Shown here piece after piece: positions 55,370 through 63,929 of a stretch of DNA of 64,000 bases. The DNA is from Pseudoalteromonas carrageenovora IAM 12662 (GTDB taxonomy: Bacteria; Pseudomonadota; Gammaproteobacteria; Enterobacterales; Alteromonadaceae). The notes beneath the pieces are model-generated. The model was not told where the DNA came from. It did no database searches and saw only the letters and a list, made by a program, of their open reading frames with translations. The stretch lies in NCBI RefSeq assembly GCF_900239935.1, contig NZ_LT965929.1, positions 62,001 to 126,000 on the forward strand, read 5' to 3'. A program made the translations under genes and the position numbers. Within the stretch, counting starts at the first letter, position 1. Every line of letters begins with the position of its first letter.

Positions 55370-55404
55370 AAATTATTTTACACTTAAAAAGTGTAAAATA
55401 ATTT
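55370..55404 (-). terminator. Long AT-rich hairpin between NERD gene and toxin gene
   Basis: Sixteen-base perfect arms (AAATTATTTTACACTT and its complement) around AAA. On the minus strand it lies 110 bases past the NERD gene stop. It ends in T-rich DNA, so it probably works as terminator; a protein-binding palindrome is the alternative. Confidence 0.5.
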
Positions 55405-55514
55405 GCTGCTAGTATTGTATGAAACTCAATACAGCACATAGGCCTTTTCGCTGATTGAGGATTATAAGCCCGTTACTAACGAGCAAGCGCGATGTAGAAT
55501 AGCACCTACAAACG

Positions 55515-56519
55515 TTAAAGCTTAATTGGCGTACTTATCTCACAATCTTTGCATACTAAAGAGTAACTTTCTCTACGCTTACTTGTTTTCGTATTACTAC
55601 TAGAGCAGTTAGGGCACGGCATTTTCATTGGTGTGTTTGCAGTGCAATTACCGCATTTTACAAAGTAGCCATAGCGCCCAGAAAGAGGTTGCAAATTGGT
55701 CGCGCTATTACATTGCTTACAAGCTAATGTTATCTCTTTGATTAGATCACTTTTAGGTTTTACTTGTTCAGTATTGGTTTGCTCAGACGCTATTAAAGCC
55801 TCATCGTAAACAGGTTCTGATTCGCTTATTTCTGCAGGTGCATATGAAGGCTCTTGTAAGTTAGGCGATATATTTTGATCTAAAATAAACTGACAAATCC
55901 TATCGAGTGTTTCTTCACTGAACCATGGCCGAACGTTTGTTGTAAAAAGGTGAAGTGCATTAGGTTTAGATGCTGGAAGCTTCATTATTTCGAGTAATTT
56001 ATCAGTTATAAATTCCGATTTAACCAGCCTCTCTTCAATTGTTTTTGGTGTGTTTTTTCGGTTGATAATGGCGTTACTCGATATGGCACAAATACTATGC
56101 CACTCTCTGCCACCAAAACCCTGTTGCAGTTTGCCAAATAATTTAGTGAGTAGGTTTGGTGCATTGTCGCGCATTAGGCTTTTTAATAGTTCTAGTTGTA
56201 ATTCAACCTGTTTTATTGGCGATGGCATACCTTGCCAGTTGCCGCGATAACTGCGACTCCATTCTTGATGCTCATTAATCGTTACTTCCCCTGTAATACT
56301 TTTAGATTCGATAAGAATAAAACCATAGGTGTACGCGATTAGGTGGTCTATTTGTGCGGTTTCGCCATTGTGTTTAAATTTTACATCGTTAAACACAAAT
56401 ACCTGACCATGATCTTTAAAGGCGCGACGTAAATAAAAGGCAACGTCAAGTTCTTGTTTTTGACCCGCTTTGATCTTAGCGTAATTGGAAGTTGATAGAG
56501 CTTTATCTTTTAAAATCAT
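55515..56519 (-). CDS. NERD-domain protein with C-terminal zinc ribbons
   Basis: 334 aa. The NERD nuclease-related domain covers about 18-130: GQKQELDVAFYLRRAF, AQIDHLIAYTYGFILIESKS (with the ID...ES-K catalytic-like pattern) and IKQVELQLELLKSLM. The C-terminus has two four-cysteine ribbons (CKQCNSATN, CGNC; CPNCSSS, CKDC). No ATPase or helicase domain is attached. NERD proteins are suspected DNA-processing or defence enzymes. It stands alone, flanked by repeats on its upstream side. Confidence 0.82.
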   Translation of the reverse strand: MILKDKALSTSNYAKIKAGQKQELDVAFYLRRAFKDHGQVFVFNDVKFKHNGETAQIDHLIAYTYGFILIESKSITGEVTINEHQEWSRSYRGNWQGMPSPIKQVELQLELLKSLMRDNAPNLLTKLFGKLQQGFGGREWHSICAISSNAIINRKNTPKTIEERLVKSEFITDKLLEIMKLPASKPNALHLFTTNVRPWFSEETLDRICQFILDQNISPNLQEPSYAPAEISESEPVYDEALIASEQTNTEQVKPKSDLIKEITLACKQCNSATNLQPLSGRYGYFVKCGNCTANTPMKMPCPNCSSSNTKTSKRRESYSLVCKDCEISTPIKL

Positions 56520-56585
56520 GCGACATCCTTTCTGTCATATATGTTTAAATCATATCACTGAAGTACCTAATAAAAATACTGTTGA

Positions 56586-56819
56586 AGGGCTTTTACGCTG
56601 TTAATTTATTAAGTTATGAGAAGCTGCGCTTCTAACGTGAGCAAGCTCATCGTCTACAAGCGCGATATAAAATCGCGCCTAAACACCACATCCACGCCAG
56701 TGTAAAATTCACCTTGTAGACGCGCAACTTGTTGGCGTTTTAAAAGCAGGGCTTTTACGTTGTTAATTTATTGAGTAATGAGAAGCTGCGCTTCTAACGT
56801 GAGCAAGCTTGGCGCCTAC
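56586..56819. repeat. Pair of 72-bp direct repeats with REP-like hairpins
   Basis: Copies at 56586-56657 and 56748-56819 share AGGGCTTTTACG, TTAATTTATT, the hairpin GAGAAGCTGCGCTTCT and AACGTGAGCAAGCT, ending CTAC. Between them is a perfect GCGCGAT/ATCGCGC hairpin (about 56662-56680). Same family as the katG-downstream array. No gene in 56520-56870. Confidence 0.75.
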
Positions 56820-56872
56820 GGTAAACTTGAATGCCGCTGCTCGAAGCTCATTACGTCTCTATTTAAATAATA

Positions 56873-56901
56873 TTGCAATCATAATAAATACCGCTAAACT
56901 A
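56873..56901 (+). promoter_or_regulatory. Promoter of hipBA
   Basis: TTGCAA and TAAACT 17 bases apart, giving a start near 56908 and a leader of only about 30 bases that is almost filled by the operator at 56916-56937. Confidence 0.5.
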
Positions 56902-56915
56902 ATCATTAATGTATT

Positions 56916-56937
56916 AATGACCGATTTGGTAGTCATT
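56916..56937. promoter_or_regulatory. HipB operator, upstream copy
   Basis: AATGAC-N10-GTCATT, one base before the hipB start codon. The same spaced palindrome recurs at 58462-58483, after hipA. No clear Shine-Dalgarno sequence is seen; the operator occupies its place. Confidence 0.65.
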
Positions 56938-56938
56938 T

Positions 56939-57238
56939 ATGAGATCAGAACAAGCATTAAAGCTGGCGCGTCGCTTGGGTGATTTAATTCGTCAGCATCG
57001 TACTTTACTTTATACCCAGAGCACGTTCGCTAAGATGATTGGTGTATCTCGCTCCACGGTACAAAAGCTTGAACAAGGAGAGGTAGTAAAAAGCGATATA
57101 TTGTTTGAAGCCCTTGTTGTTCTTCAATTGCAAGGCTCATTGCTGGATGAAATTAACGAGCTAGCCGCAGATGTGGGCGGTTATAATGCAAGACAGCGTA
57201 AAAGCAATAAAACTCAGGTGATTAACGATGACTTCTGA
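56939..57238 (+). CDS. hipB: HipB-type antitoxin, XRE-family repressor
   Basis: 99 aa. A helix-turn-helix of the XRE type spans about 28-55 (TQSTFAKMIGVSRSTVQKLEQGE). The C-terminal tail is flexible and polar (GGYNARQRKSNKTQV), as in antitoxins that insert into or block the toxin. It overlaps the hipA start by 11 bases, so translation is coupled. It probably binds the AATGAC-N10-GTCATT operators before and after the operon and represses it. Confidence 0.88.
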   Translation: MRSEQALKLARRLGDLIRQHRTLLYTQSTFAKMIGVSRSTVQKLEQGEVVKSDILFEALVVLQLQGSLLDEINELAADVGGYNARQRKSNKTQVINDDF

Positions 57239-58433
57239 AGCTTATGTATTTATTGACGGTTTAGAAGACAGCCCCATAATTTGTGGTTTTTTTAAGTTAA
57301 ATACACAAACTGGCCGAGGTGAGTTTAATTATGGTAAAAGTTACCTTGCGCGCTCTGATGCGTTTGCGCTCGATCCGCTGCATTTACCATTACAGCCTGG
57401 CATAGTTAGTTATTCTGCCAATAAAGGTGTGTTTGGGGTGTTAAGTGATGCGGGAGCTGATTCGTGGGGGCGTAAGCTTATACTGTCGTTACATAATACC
57501 AAGCCAAAGAATGAGCTAGAATTTTTACTCGCAGGGTCTGGGTATGGTGTTGGCGCCTTGGTATTTAGTTTGTCGCGCAGCGCATCAAAACATAAAGCGA
57601 ATAAAAATACATTAGCCGATTTAGCCTTGTTAGATCAAGCAAAGGACGATTTGCTCGCCAATAAAGCGATTTCACAGGAAGCAAAAAAAGCCTTTGAATT
57701 TGGCCAAAGCATGGGGGGAGCAAGACCTAAAACCTCTGTAAAAATTGATGAAAAGCTTTATTTAGCAAAATTTAATCGTCAAGACGATTTGTTTAATTTA
57801 GCTAGGGCTGAGCATGGCGCTATGCGTATGGCTAATGAATTGGGGATTCGCACTGCAAATACCCGTATTCATGAAACAGAAAATGGCGATGTTCTGTTAG
57901 TTGAACGTTTTGATGTAAGCGATGACTTACCAACTCATCACTTTTTAAGCGCCAATAGCTTATTACAAAAACCAAAAGTCGCGATAAGCGACTTAGCAAC
58001 ATACTATAGCTACGGTGAACTGGCAGAATTTATTCGCCACCACACAGGTGAGTTCGCTGCTGATGCTACAGAGCTCTACAAGCGAATGGTATTTAACGTG
58101 TTTATTGGTAATACCGATGATCACAGCCGAAATCATGCATTTTTGTATCACTTTGCTGGGCAAACGTGGCGTATGAGCCCCGCTTATGATATCACCCCTA
58201 TTAATAACTCAAAGCAGCATGGCATAGGGCTTGGTGATGATGGCCGATATGCTAGTATCGATAATTTATTGTCGCAAGCCAAACGCTTTGGCCTCAACAA
58301 GGCTCAAGCAACAAAAATAATTGCAGAGGTTGAAAGCTATACTCGCCAGTGGCCAACGCACTTTAAACGTTTTGCTAATATCAGTGATGTTGACATAAAG
58401 CGCTTAGAAAGCGTGATCCCTCATATAAGTTAA
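57228..58433 (+). CDS. hipA: HipA-type serine/threonine kinase toxin
   Basis: 401 aa. An N-terminal HipA subdomain (GEFNYGKSYLARSDAFALDP) is followed by the GGARPK nucleotide loop near 165. The catalytic loop is FIGNTDDHSRNHAFL near 297, and the metal-binding YDITP is near 325. All key kinase residues appear intact. Known HipA proteins phosphorylate glutamyl-tRNA synthetase or other translation targets and cause growth arrest. Length is slightly below E. coli HipA (440). The operon is isolated between repeat blocks, in line with recent acquisition. Confidence 0.92.
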   Translation: MTSEAYVFIDGLEDSPIICGFFKLNTQTGRGEFNYGKSYLARSDAFALDPLHLPLQPGIVSYSANKGVFGVLSDAGADSWGRKLILSLHNTKPKNELEFLLAGSGYGVGALVFSLSRSASKHKANKNTLADLALLDQAKDDLLANKAISQEAKKAFEFGQSMGGARPKTSVKIDEKLYLAKFNRQDDLFNLARAEHGAMRMANELGIRTANTRIHETENGDVLLVERFDVSDDLPTHHFLSANSLLQKPKVAISDLATYYSYGELAEFIRHHTGEFAADATELYKRMVFNVFIGNTDDHSRNHAFLYHFAGQTWRMSPAYDITPINNSKQHGIGLGDDGRYASIDNLLSQAKRFGLNKAQATKIIAEVESYTRQWPTHFKRFANISDVDIKRLESVIPHIS

Positions 58434-58461
58434 AGATTATTTAAGCATTCATTAGATAGTT

Positions 58462-58483
58462 AATGACTGATTAAGTGGTCATT
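58462..58483. promoter_or_regulatory. HipB operator, downstream copy
   Basis: AATGAC-N10-GTCATT, 29 bases after the hipA stop, with the same arms and spacer length as the copy upstream of hipB. Confidence 0.6.
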
Positions 58484-58500
58484 TATTGGTTGGCGCTTTT

Positions 58501-58668
58501 ATGAACCATAAAGAAGAAATGAGAAGGCAGCGGGCTTTTGGTAAAACCTAGCTTGTAGCTCTAAACCAGCGCCAGGTTAGTCGGCCTGAGCTTTATTTGT
58601 GGGCTGATAAACGCCATTATCTAACGCATAAAAGTAAGCTTGATAGCGGACGGTTTGCTCAAATTTAA
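58501..58668 (+). pseudogene. Possible decayed small gene after the second HipB operator
   Basis: An ATG 18 bases after the downstream operator opens a 55-codon frame broken by one TAG at 58549. The two parts read MNHKEEMRRQRAFGKT and, after the stop, a 38-residue stretch with protein-like composition (VSRPELYLWADKRHYL). No family is recognised. It could be a dead gene once controlled by HipB; chance is not excluded. Confidence 0.25.
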
Positions 58669-58812
58669 GTAATTGCTGATTAAAAAATTTCAAGCCGCTG
58701 CTTACTGTGTTCGTTATTTTTGGCGAGCATCATAAAGCTTTGAGATGATGGTTAATCGAGCTAGATAAGTTAGGTAACTTACTGGCCAAGGTAAAAAGGT
58801 AAAGTTAACTTT

Positions 58813-59177
58813 AATATACATAACGGTAATAACAACAAACTTAAAGGCTAATGCCAAGACAATTTCCCCGTCATTTTGCCCGAAAGGACTTAATTGTGAG
58901 TAATTGATTGCATGGCGGAATTTTGTTCCCGACAAATTCCAAGTACCTAAATCCCTTTAGGCAATGCAATTAAAGCCGTGACTTCGCCATGGACGGCGAA
59001 TACACGGCAGTTACGTTCATGTCGATTTAGGCTTTGAGGAAATTGCAAAATACTCGGGGCGCCGAAAGATTCCAAAGAGAAGTCGGCGGTTACTTCTCTT
59101 TGGTTGCCATCGCCAACGCGATATTTGTAAATTATTTTAAAAGCTTCGCTTTTCGCGCGAGCAAGCTGAGCGCCTAC
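58813..59177. repeat. Composite structured repeat, copy 2 (365 bp), full length
   Basis: The most complete copy. It has a leader, outer stem ATTGCAT/ATGCAAT (58907-58913 with 58964-58970) around a 50-base loop, the GCCGTGAC hairpin, CCAAAGAGAAGT/ACTTCTCTTTGG (59072-59083 with 59092-59103), the ATCGC hairpin and the REP core to GCGCCTAC. It matches copy 1 almost base for base outside the missing module. Small reading frames across it are not credible genes. Confidence 0.82.
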
Positions 59178-59273
59178 AGGTGTTTAGGTGGGCTTCGTCG
59201 CGTGAGTTTGAATAATGCGACATGTACCTGTTTTTAAGGTATAAAGTAAACATTATGATTATAGGAACTCATC

Positions 59274-60149
59274 ATGGATGATTTATTAAACCAAGGTTTA
59301 AGTCTTTTATTTGTTATTGGTAGTGTTTATTCATTACTGGGTGTTTTGTTTGTCAAAATATGGCTTCATCAAAAAAATGCAAAACTACCTGTTGATCGTA
59401 AAAAGCTTAAACGTGTTGCAGCGCAAACATTAAACGAACAAGTAAATAACAAGATTGTTGATGTAATTGGCCTGATTTCTTTGTCTGCTTTAATAGTTAC
59501 AATGCCTTTTGCTATTAAAGGCATTGCTGAAATGTTTGCCAGCGGCAAGTTTAATTACTTCTTCATTATTATGATTGCATTGGGTTTAGTCTACGTGGCA
59601 CGAAAGCTTTGGGTTGAGTCAAATCACTTAATAAAACTAAAACTCGGGCGCGACGCAGAATTAGCAGTTGCTTCAGAGCTTATAGAATTACAGTCACACG
59701 GTTATCAGGTATTTCATGATATACAAGCTGATGGTTTTAATATCGATCATTTGGTTGTTGGGCCAAATGGGATATTTGCCATTGAAACCAAAGGTAGGCA
59801 TAAACGGATAAAAGACGATACAAATTACAAAGTTAAATTTGAGAAAAATCGTTTAGTGTTTCCCTCTTGGTTTGAAAGTAAGCCGCTAGAGCAAGCTCAA
59901 AATCAAGCTAATTGGGTGAATAAATGGCTGCAAGAGGCGACGGGTTTTAACACCCAAGCTTTGCCTGTTTTATGCTTTCCTGGTTGGTTTGTAGAGCTAA
60001 AGCAGAGACCTGCCTTCCCTATCGTTTCTCATAAACAAATAGTTAAAATGATCCTTTCAATGCGACAGGTTAGCTTAGAGCAAGAGCAGCAGCGTGCTAT
60101 TTGTTATCAAGTAGTACAGCGAGCCTTGAACGATAGTAAGGCAATTTAA
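59274..60149 (+). CDS. Membrane-anchored NERD-domain protein
   Basis: 291 aa. Hydrophobic segments lie near 8-28, 63-82 and 93-110. The NERD domain follows at about 120-235 (LGRDAELAVASELIELQSHGY, FNIDHLVVGPNGIFAIETKG). The GxxxE, D and ExK residues of the nuclease-like core are present. The stop codon TAA (60147-60149) lies inside a REP repeat unit beginning AATTTAAAAGCTTC. The present 3' end of the gene may therefore have been set by repeat insertion. Confidence 0.82.
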   Translation: MDDLLNQGLSLLFVIGSVYSLLGVLFVKIWLHQKNAKLPVDRKKLKRVAAQTLNEQVNNKIVDVIGLISLSALIVTMPFAIKGIAEMFASGKFNYFFIIMIALGLVYVARKLWVESNHLIKLKLGRDAELAVASELIELQSHGYQVFHDIQADGFNIDHLVVGPNGIFAIETKGRHKRIKDDTNYKVKFEKNRLVFPSWFESKPLEQAQNQANWVNKWLQEATGFNTQALPVLCFPGWFVELKQRPAFPIVSHKQIVKMILSMRQVSLEQEQQRAICYQVVQRALNDSKAI

Positions 60150-60301
60150 AAGCTTCACTTTTCGCGCGAGCAAGCTGGGCGCCTACGATACATTTAAAGG
60201 CTGCTGCTAAGGGGGCCTCTTTTTGATTGCCGTCGCCAACGCGATAAAAGTAAATACATTCTAAAACCTGTGCTTTTTGCGCGAGCAAGCTACGCGCCTA
60301 C
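60143..60301. repeat. Two REP units after the NERD gene
   Basis: A REP core at 60143-60186 and an ATCGC-type hairpin plus REP core at 60225-60301, both ending GCGCCTAC. They are separated by the usual TACATTTAAAGGCTGCTGCT spacer. The first overlaps the last codons of the NERD gene. Confidence 0.75.
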
Positions 60302-60391
60302 GGTTAAAAATCAAAGCGCGATGTAAAACAGTGTCTACGGATGTTTAAATTACAGTTTCCTATAATTTAAAAGCGGTGGTGCTTGCAAAGC

Positions 60392-60439
60392 AATGAGGCG
60401 ATTAATTCCACTATTTGCCTCATTGAATGAGGCAATTAA
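60392..60439. promoter_or_regulatory. Three AATGAGGCRA sites upstream of the Fic gene
   Basis: AATGAGGCGATTAA (60392-60405), inverted TTGCCTCATT (60415-60424) and AATGAGGCAATTAA (60426-60439). The last two form a near-palindrome with a one-base gap. The same word occurs at the gene's end (61574-61587, overlapping the stop) and at 61608-61617. Confidence 0.6.
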
Positions 60440-60480
60440 ATCATATAGACTGAAGCTAATTAACTTAAGGGCTAAAGACT

Positions 60481-61578
60481 ATGTGGATATGGCAACAACA
60501 AAACTGGCCAAACTTTACGTGGGACGATGCGGCGCTTGCTCCTTTACTAAGGGAGCTTTCATATAACCAAGGTTTGTTAGTGGGCCGTACGGGCGTGCAA
60601 AGTGCTCATCAAAAGCAGCAAGCTCTTGATACCTTACTAGCGAATATTATTCACTCCAGTGCAATTGAGGGCGAAAAGCTTAATGCATTTTCGGTTCGCT
60701 CTTCGCTTGCTAAAAAGCTCAACATTAACGAGAAGCCTTACCCCACAACAGTGCAAAGCGACAATCTTGCAGAAATTATGCTTGATGCAATAACGAACAC
60801 AAATTCACCGCTTGATTTAGAACGCGTGCTTAGCTGGCATCGGTTATTATTTGCAGGTGAGCAAAGCTTGTTTACTAACATTGAGGGCGGGCAGTTGCGT
60901 GGCGGCGAGCCAATGCAGGTGGTGTCGGGGCGTTTAGACAAACCAGTATTACATTTTACAGCACCCCCTAAAAAGGTAGTAAATAAAGAGCTGTCGCTAT
61001 TTTTTGATTGGTTTAACAACACGCAAAACGATCCACAAATAGACCCTTTTATTCGTGCTGCTATCGCACACTTATGGTTTGTAACTATACATCCGCTTGA
61101 AGATGGTAACGGGCGAATAACACGGCTTATAACCGATTTGGCTTTAGCACAAAAGTATGCAGAGTCTATTCGGTTTTATGCTATGTCGGTGGCTATTTTA
61201 GACGATAGGAAAAGCTACTACGAGGTGCTAGAAACCACGCAGCGTGGTGGGCTTTGTATAACACAGTGGATTAAATGGTTTTTATGTACGCTTAATAATG
61301 CAATACACCATACGCTTAATAATATTGAGCAAACAGTTTTTAAGACCAATTACTGGGCAAGTAAAGAGCAAGCAAAACTAAGTGAGCAACAGGTAAAAGT
61401 AATTAATAAATTACTCGATGGCCAATTTGAGCACGGCATTAGTGCCAGTCAGTATCAAAAGGTGGCTAAAGTTAGCCGTGCGACTGCAACGCGCCATTTA
61501 GCTGATTTACAAACGCTTGGTTTCATAACAAAAATGGCTGCCGGTGGGCGCAGTACACGTTACAAAGCTGCTCAATGA
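60481..61578 (+). CDS. Fic-domain protein with N-terminal DUF4172 and C-terminal HTH
   Basis: 365 aa. The N-terminus (MWIWQQQNWPNFTWDD) matches the DUF4172 module common in Fic proteins. An inhibitory-type SSAIEGEKL motif lies near 61, and the Fic core HPLEDGNGRITR is near 202-213 (family HPFxxGNGRxxR, catalytic His present). The C-terminal 70 residues form a winged helix (YQKVAKVSRATATRHLADLQTLGFI). It probably transfers AMP to a protein target and is held inactive by its own inhibitory motif. The HTH likely binds the AATGAGGCRA sites before and after the gene. Confidence 0.9.
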   Translation: MWIWQQQNWPNFTWDDAALAPLLRELSYNQGLLVGRTGVQSAHQKQQALDTLLANIIHSSAIEGEKLNAFSVRSSLAKKLNINEKPYPTTVQSDNLAEIMLDAITNTNSPLDLERVLSWHRLLFAGEQSLFTNIEGGQLRGGEPMQVVSGRLDKPVLHFTAPPKKVVNKELSLFFDWFNNTQNDPQIDPFIRAAIAHLWFVTIHPLEDGNGRITRLITDLALAQKYAESIRFYAMSVAILDDRKSYYEVLETTQRGGLCITQWIKWFLCTLNNAIHHTLNNIEQTVFKTNYWASKEQAKLSEQQVKVINKLLDGQFEHGISASQYQKVAKVSRATATRHLADLQTLGFITKMAAGGRSTRYKAAQ

Positions 61579-61617
61579 GGCAATTAAATTAATATTTGAC
61601 TCACTATATGAGGCGAA
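61574..61617. promoter_or_regulatory. Two AATGAGGCRA-like sites at the end of the Fic gene
   Basis: AATGAGGCAATTAA at 61574-61587 contains the stop codon, and ATGAGGCGAA is at 61608-61617. Same word as upstream of the gene. Confidence 0.5.
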
Positions 61618-62650
61618 TAGCTGTGTTTAAGTTGAACAAGTAATGTTGAATGCTTTAATTAAAGCGCAAGGTAAACTTTTGCCCAAAATTTAAAGCTTCG
61701 CTTTTCACGCGAGCAGGCTTTGCGGCTAATGTGTAAATGGTATTTTATATGTAGTAGGTTGCTATGAGTGTGATAAGCCGCGCTGTTTCCTCCCTCTTAG
61801 GTTTAAAACAGTATCTTAATGTGAATCAATTCCTACCTAAAATTTTTTGCTGGTATATAAAAGCAAACAAATAAAGCATATCGATATTTATAGTAACTAA
61901 TTTGTACCTATAAAGTAATTTATTAGCGTGTGGTTTAATAAATATGCAGCTTTTACTTATGTGAAATTGAAATTGCTTAATAAGTTACTTGATAGACTAT
62001 TCGATCTTGGTATTATTGTGGGTCTATATAAAAAAATTACTGTGTAAGGCGTTTTGTAGATTTACAAATAATGGGTAATTTACGCAAGCAATCGTAGATA
62101 ATGAAAAACACGGTGTTCAATAAGTAGTCAGCTCGTCATTTTTAGAATTGATTTACTTTAAGCTAAATTTTTTATCAATAGTATGAGTTAATAGCCTGGA
62201 AATACTTGGGCATTAGTTTCACATTGTTAAATAGGTACAAGCTCTAATTTAGGTTAGTAATTAAAACTATTAATGATAAAGGGTTGGTTTTTAAAATTTT
62301 GTACTATTTAACTATCAGTAATAATAGTTGGCTATTTTTTAAATGCAAGTAAACCTTATGTGTATGAAATAATTTGTAATTTAATAATAGCAGTTTGTAT
62401 TTTTAGTATTTAACACTGCCCGGCCTTTAAAATAGCGGCTATTTAGGCAATATTTATTGATTTGGTAGTTAAATGTTAGTATTATTTTTAGTCAATAAAT
62501 ATTATAAATATAAAACAGTTTATATTGTTTTTTAAAATTATAATTTTAAAAGTTATTGTTAATAATTTTTATTTGGCCTTGTTCAAATAATCACGCAATT
62601 TTTTAATTGCTGTACACGGATGTTTTTAAGATGATTCATAGGAAATTTTT
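61618..62650. other. AT-rich intergenic kilobase with one REP core
   Basis: A REP core (AAAGCTTCGCTTTTCACGC, about 61688-61729) marks the right end of the repeat-bearing island. The rest is very AT-rich with no open reading frame of note, no RNA gene I can recognise and no clear repeats. It must contain the promoter of the glycosyltransferase. Confidence 0.5.
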
Positions 62651-63649
62651 ATGCACAATATTGGGGTAGTGATACCATTTTATCAAAGAGATAAAGGGAT
62701 ACTATTAAAGTCTCTAAAGTCTATACTTGAACAAAAATGCTCAAGTGAAATAAATTATTATGTTGTTATTGTTGATGACTGCTCCCCACTTGCATTGTCT
62801 GAAGAATTATCTCAACTACCTACCTTACCTAAAAACGTACACCTTATTAGCCTTTATCATAAAAATAATTCTGGCCCAGCGATCGCTAGGAATACAGCTT
62901 TAAGGCATATTCAAGAAAAGCTCAGTAGTGTTGTAGATTACGTTGCGTTTTTGGACTCTGATGATCAATGGGGCGAGAAGCACTCTTCTTTAGCCTTAGA
63001 AGCATTTGATTTAGGTGCTAATTTTTATTTTGGAAATACGGACCGTGATGGTTTTTATGATTCAAATTGGAATACAGATATCCCTGAAATGGAACAAGAC
63101 CTTAGTCGTTTTTCAATAGGTGACTCTCAGTTTATTATTGATTCGTCAGTTGTTATTGAGTCTATGTACAATAAGTACTTATCGCAAACCTCCACTGTTA
63201 TGTATAGATTAAACAAGTTCCCTGATATTTTATTTTGTGACCAATTAAGGTTTGCAGGGGAAGATGAGTTAATGTGGTTGTTACTATGCGCAGGCGCAGA
63301 CAAAGTAGCTTATTACCCTTGTGATGTTACCAAATGCGGTAAAGGGGTTAATATGTTCTTTTCTAATATTAGTTGGGAACTGGTCGGCTCTTGCAATATT
63401 ATGGGAAGTAAAGCATTAGCAACCGCGATGATTTTAGAAAACATAGAGTTAAATTCTAAACAACGAAAAATTTTAAAGAAAACGTTTAACTCTCATTGTT
63501 ATGTTTATTTTAAACTGATGATAAAGCATGCTTTTAAATTTCGTGAAATAGATTTCAAAAACACCATGCTGATAGTGAAATACTTACTAACTAAAGACCT
63601 TTCTAGTTTAAATAAGCACGAATGTGTTGAGGCTAAAATTTATAATTAA
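62651..63649 (+). CDS. Family 2 glycosyltransferase
   Basis: 332 aa. The GT-A fold starts at once with GVVIPFYQRDKGILLKSLKS. A VVIVDDCSP nucleotide motif (near 43) and NNSGPAIARNTALRH follow, and LDSDDQW near 103 is the metal-binding DxD region. ED in FAGEDELMW near 213 is the candidate catalytic base. There is no membrane segment, so it acts at the cytoplasmic face. It likely adds a sugar to a surface polysaccharide or lipopolysaccharide; codons are more AT-rich than in the housekeeping part. GAAATTTTT precedes the start, so the ribosome site is weak. Confidence 0.88.
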   Translation: MHNIGVVIPFYQRDKGILLKSLKSILEQKCSSEINYYVVIVDDCSPLALSEELSQLPTLPKNVHLISLYHKNNSGPAIARNTALRHIQEKLSSVVDYVAFLDSDDQWGEKHSSLALEAFDLGANFYFGNTDRDGFYDSNWNTDIPEMEQDLSRFSIGDSQFIIDSSVVIESMYNKYLSQTSTVMYRLNKFPDILFCDQLRFAGEDELMWLLLCAGADKVAYYPCDVTKCGKGVNMFFSNISWELVGSCNIMGSKALATAMILENIELNSKQRKILKKTFNSHCYVYFKLMIKHAFKFREIDFKNTMLIVKYLLTKDLSSLNKHECVEAKIYN

Positions 63650-63929
63650 ACTAAGTGTTCCTCATTTGGTTGCAGTTTATTCTAAATGTTAAAGTTAATA
63701 ATATTTAAATTTTAATATATGTTTTAGTTTATAAATAAATTATAAACGTAATTAAGCTAACTTTAATTTGTTTATATTAAATATTTTTGTTTATAAATAA
63801 AAGTATTTAACTCTAAATAAAGGCGGTAAATAGGCTTTTATTTATAATAAAATTATATCTTTTAAATTTAATATTTACCCTCTAATTAATCCTCTTTTTA
63901 ATTTCTGCTAATTTATACAGGCTTACCAA
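63650..63929. other. AT-rich intergenic region
   Basis: 280 bases, extremely AT-rich, with no gene or clear repeat seen. Confidence 0.5.

Noticed and set aside
58714..59237. Short frames on both strands around 59 kb
   Set aside because: They overlap composite repeat copy 2; repeated DNA gives the same peptides at 53 kb.
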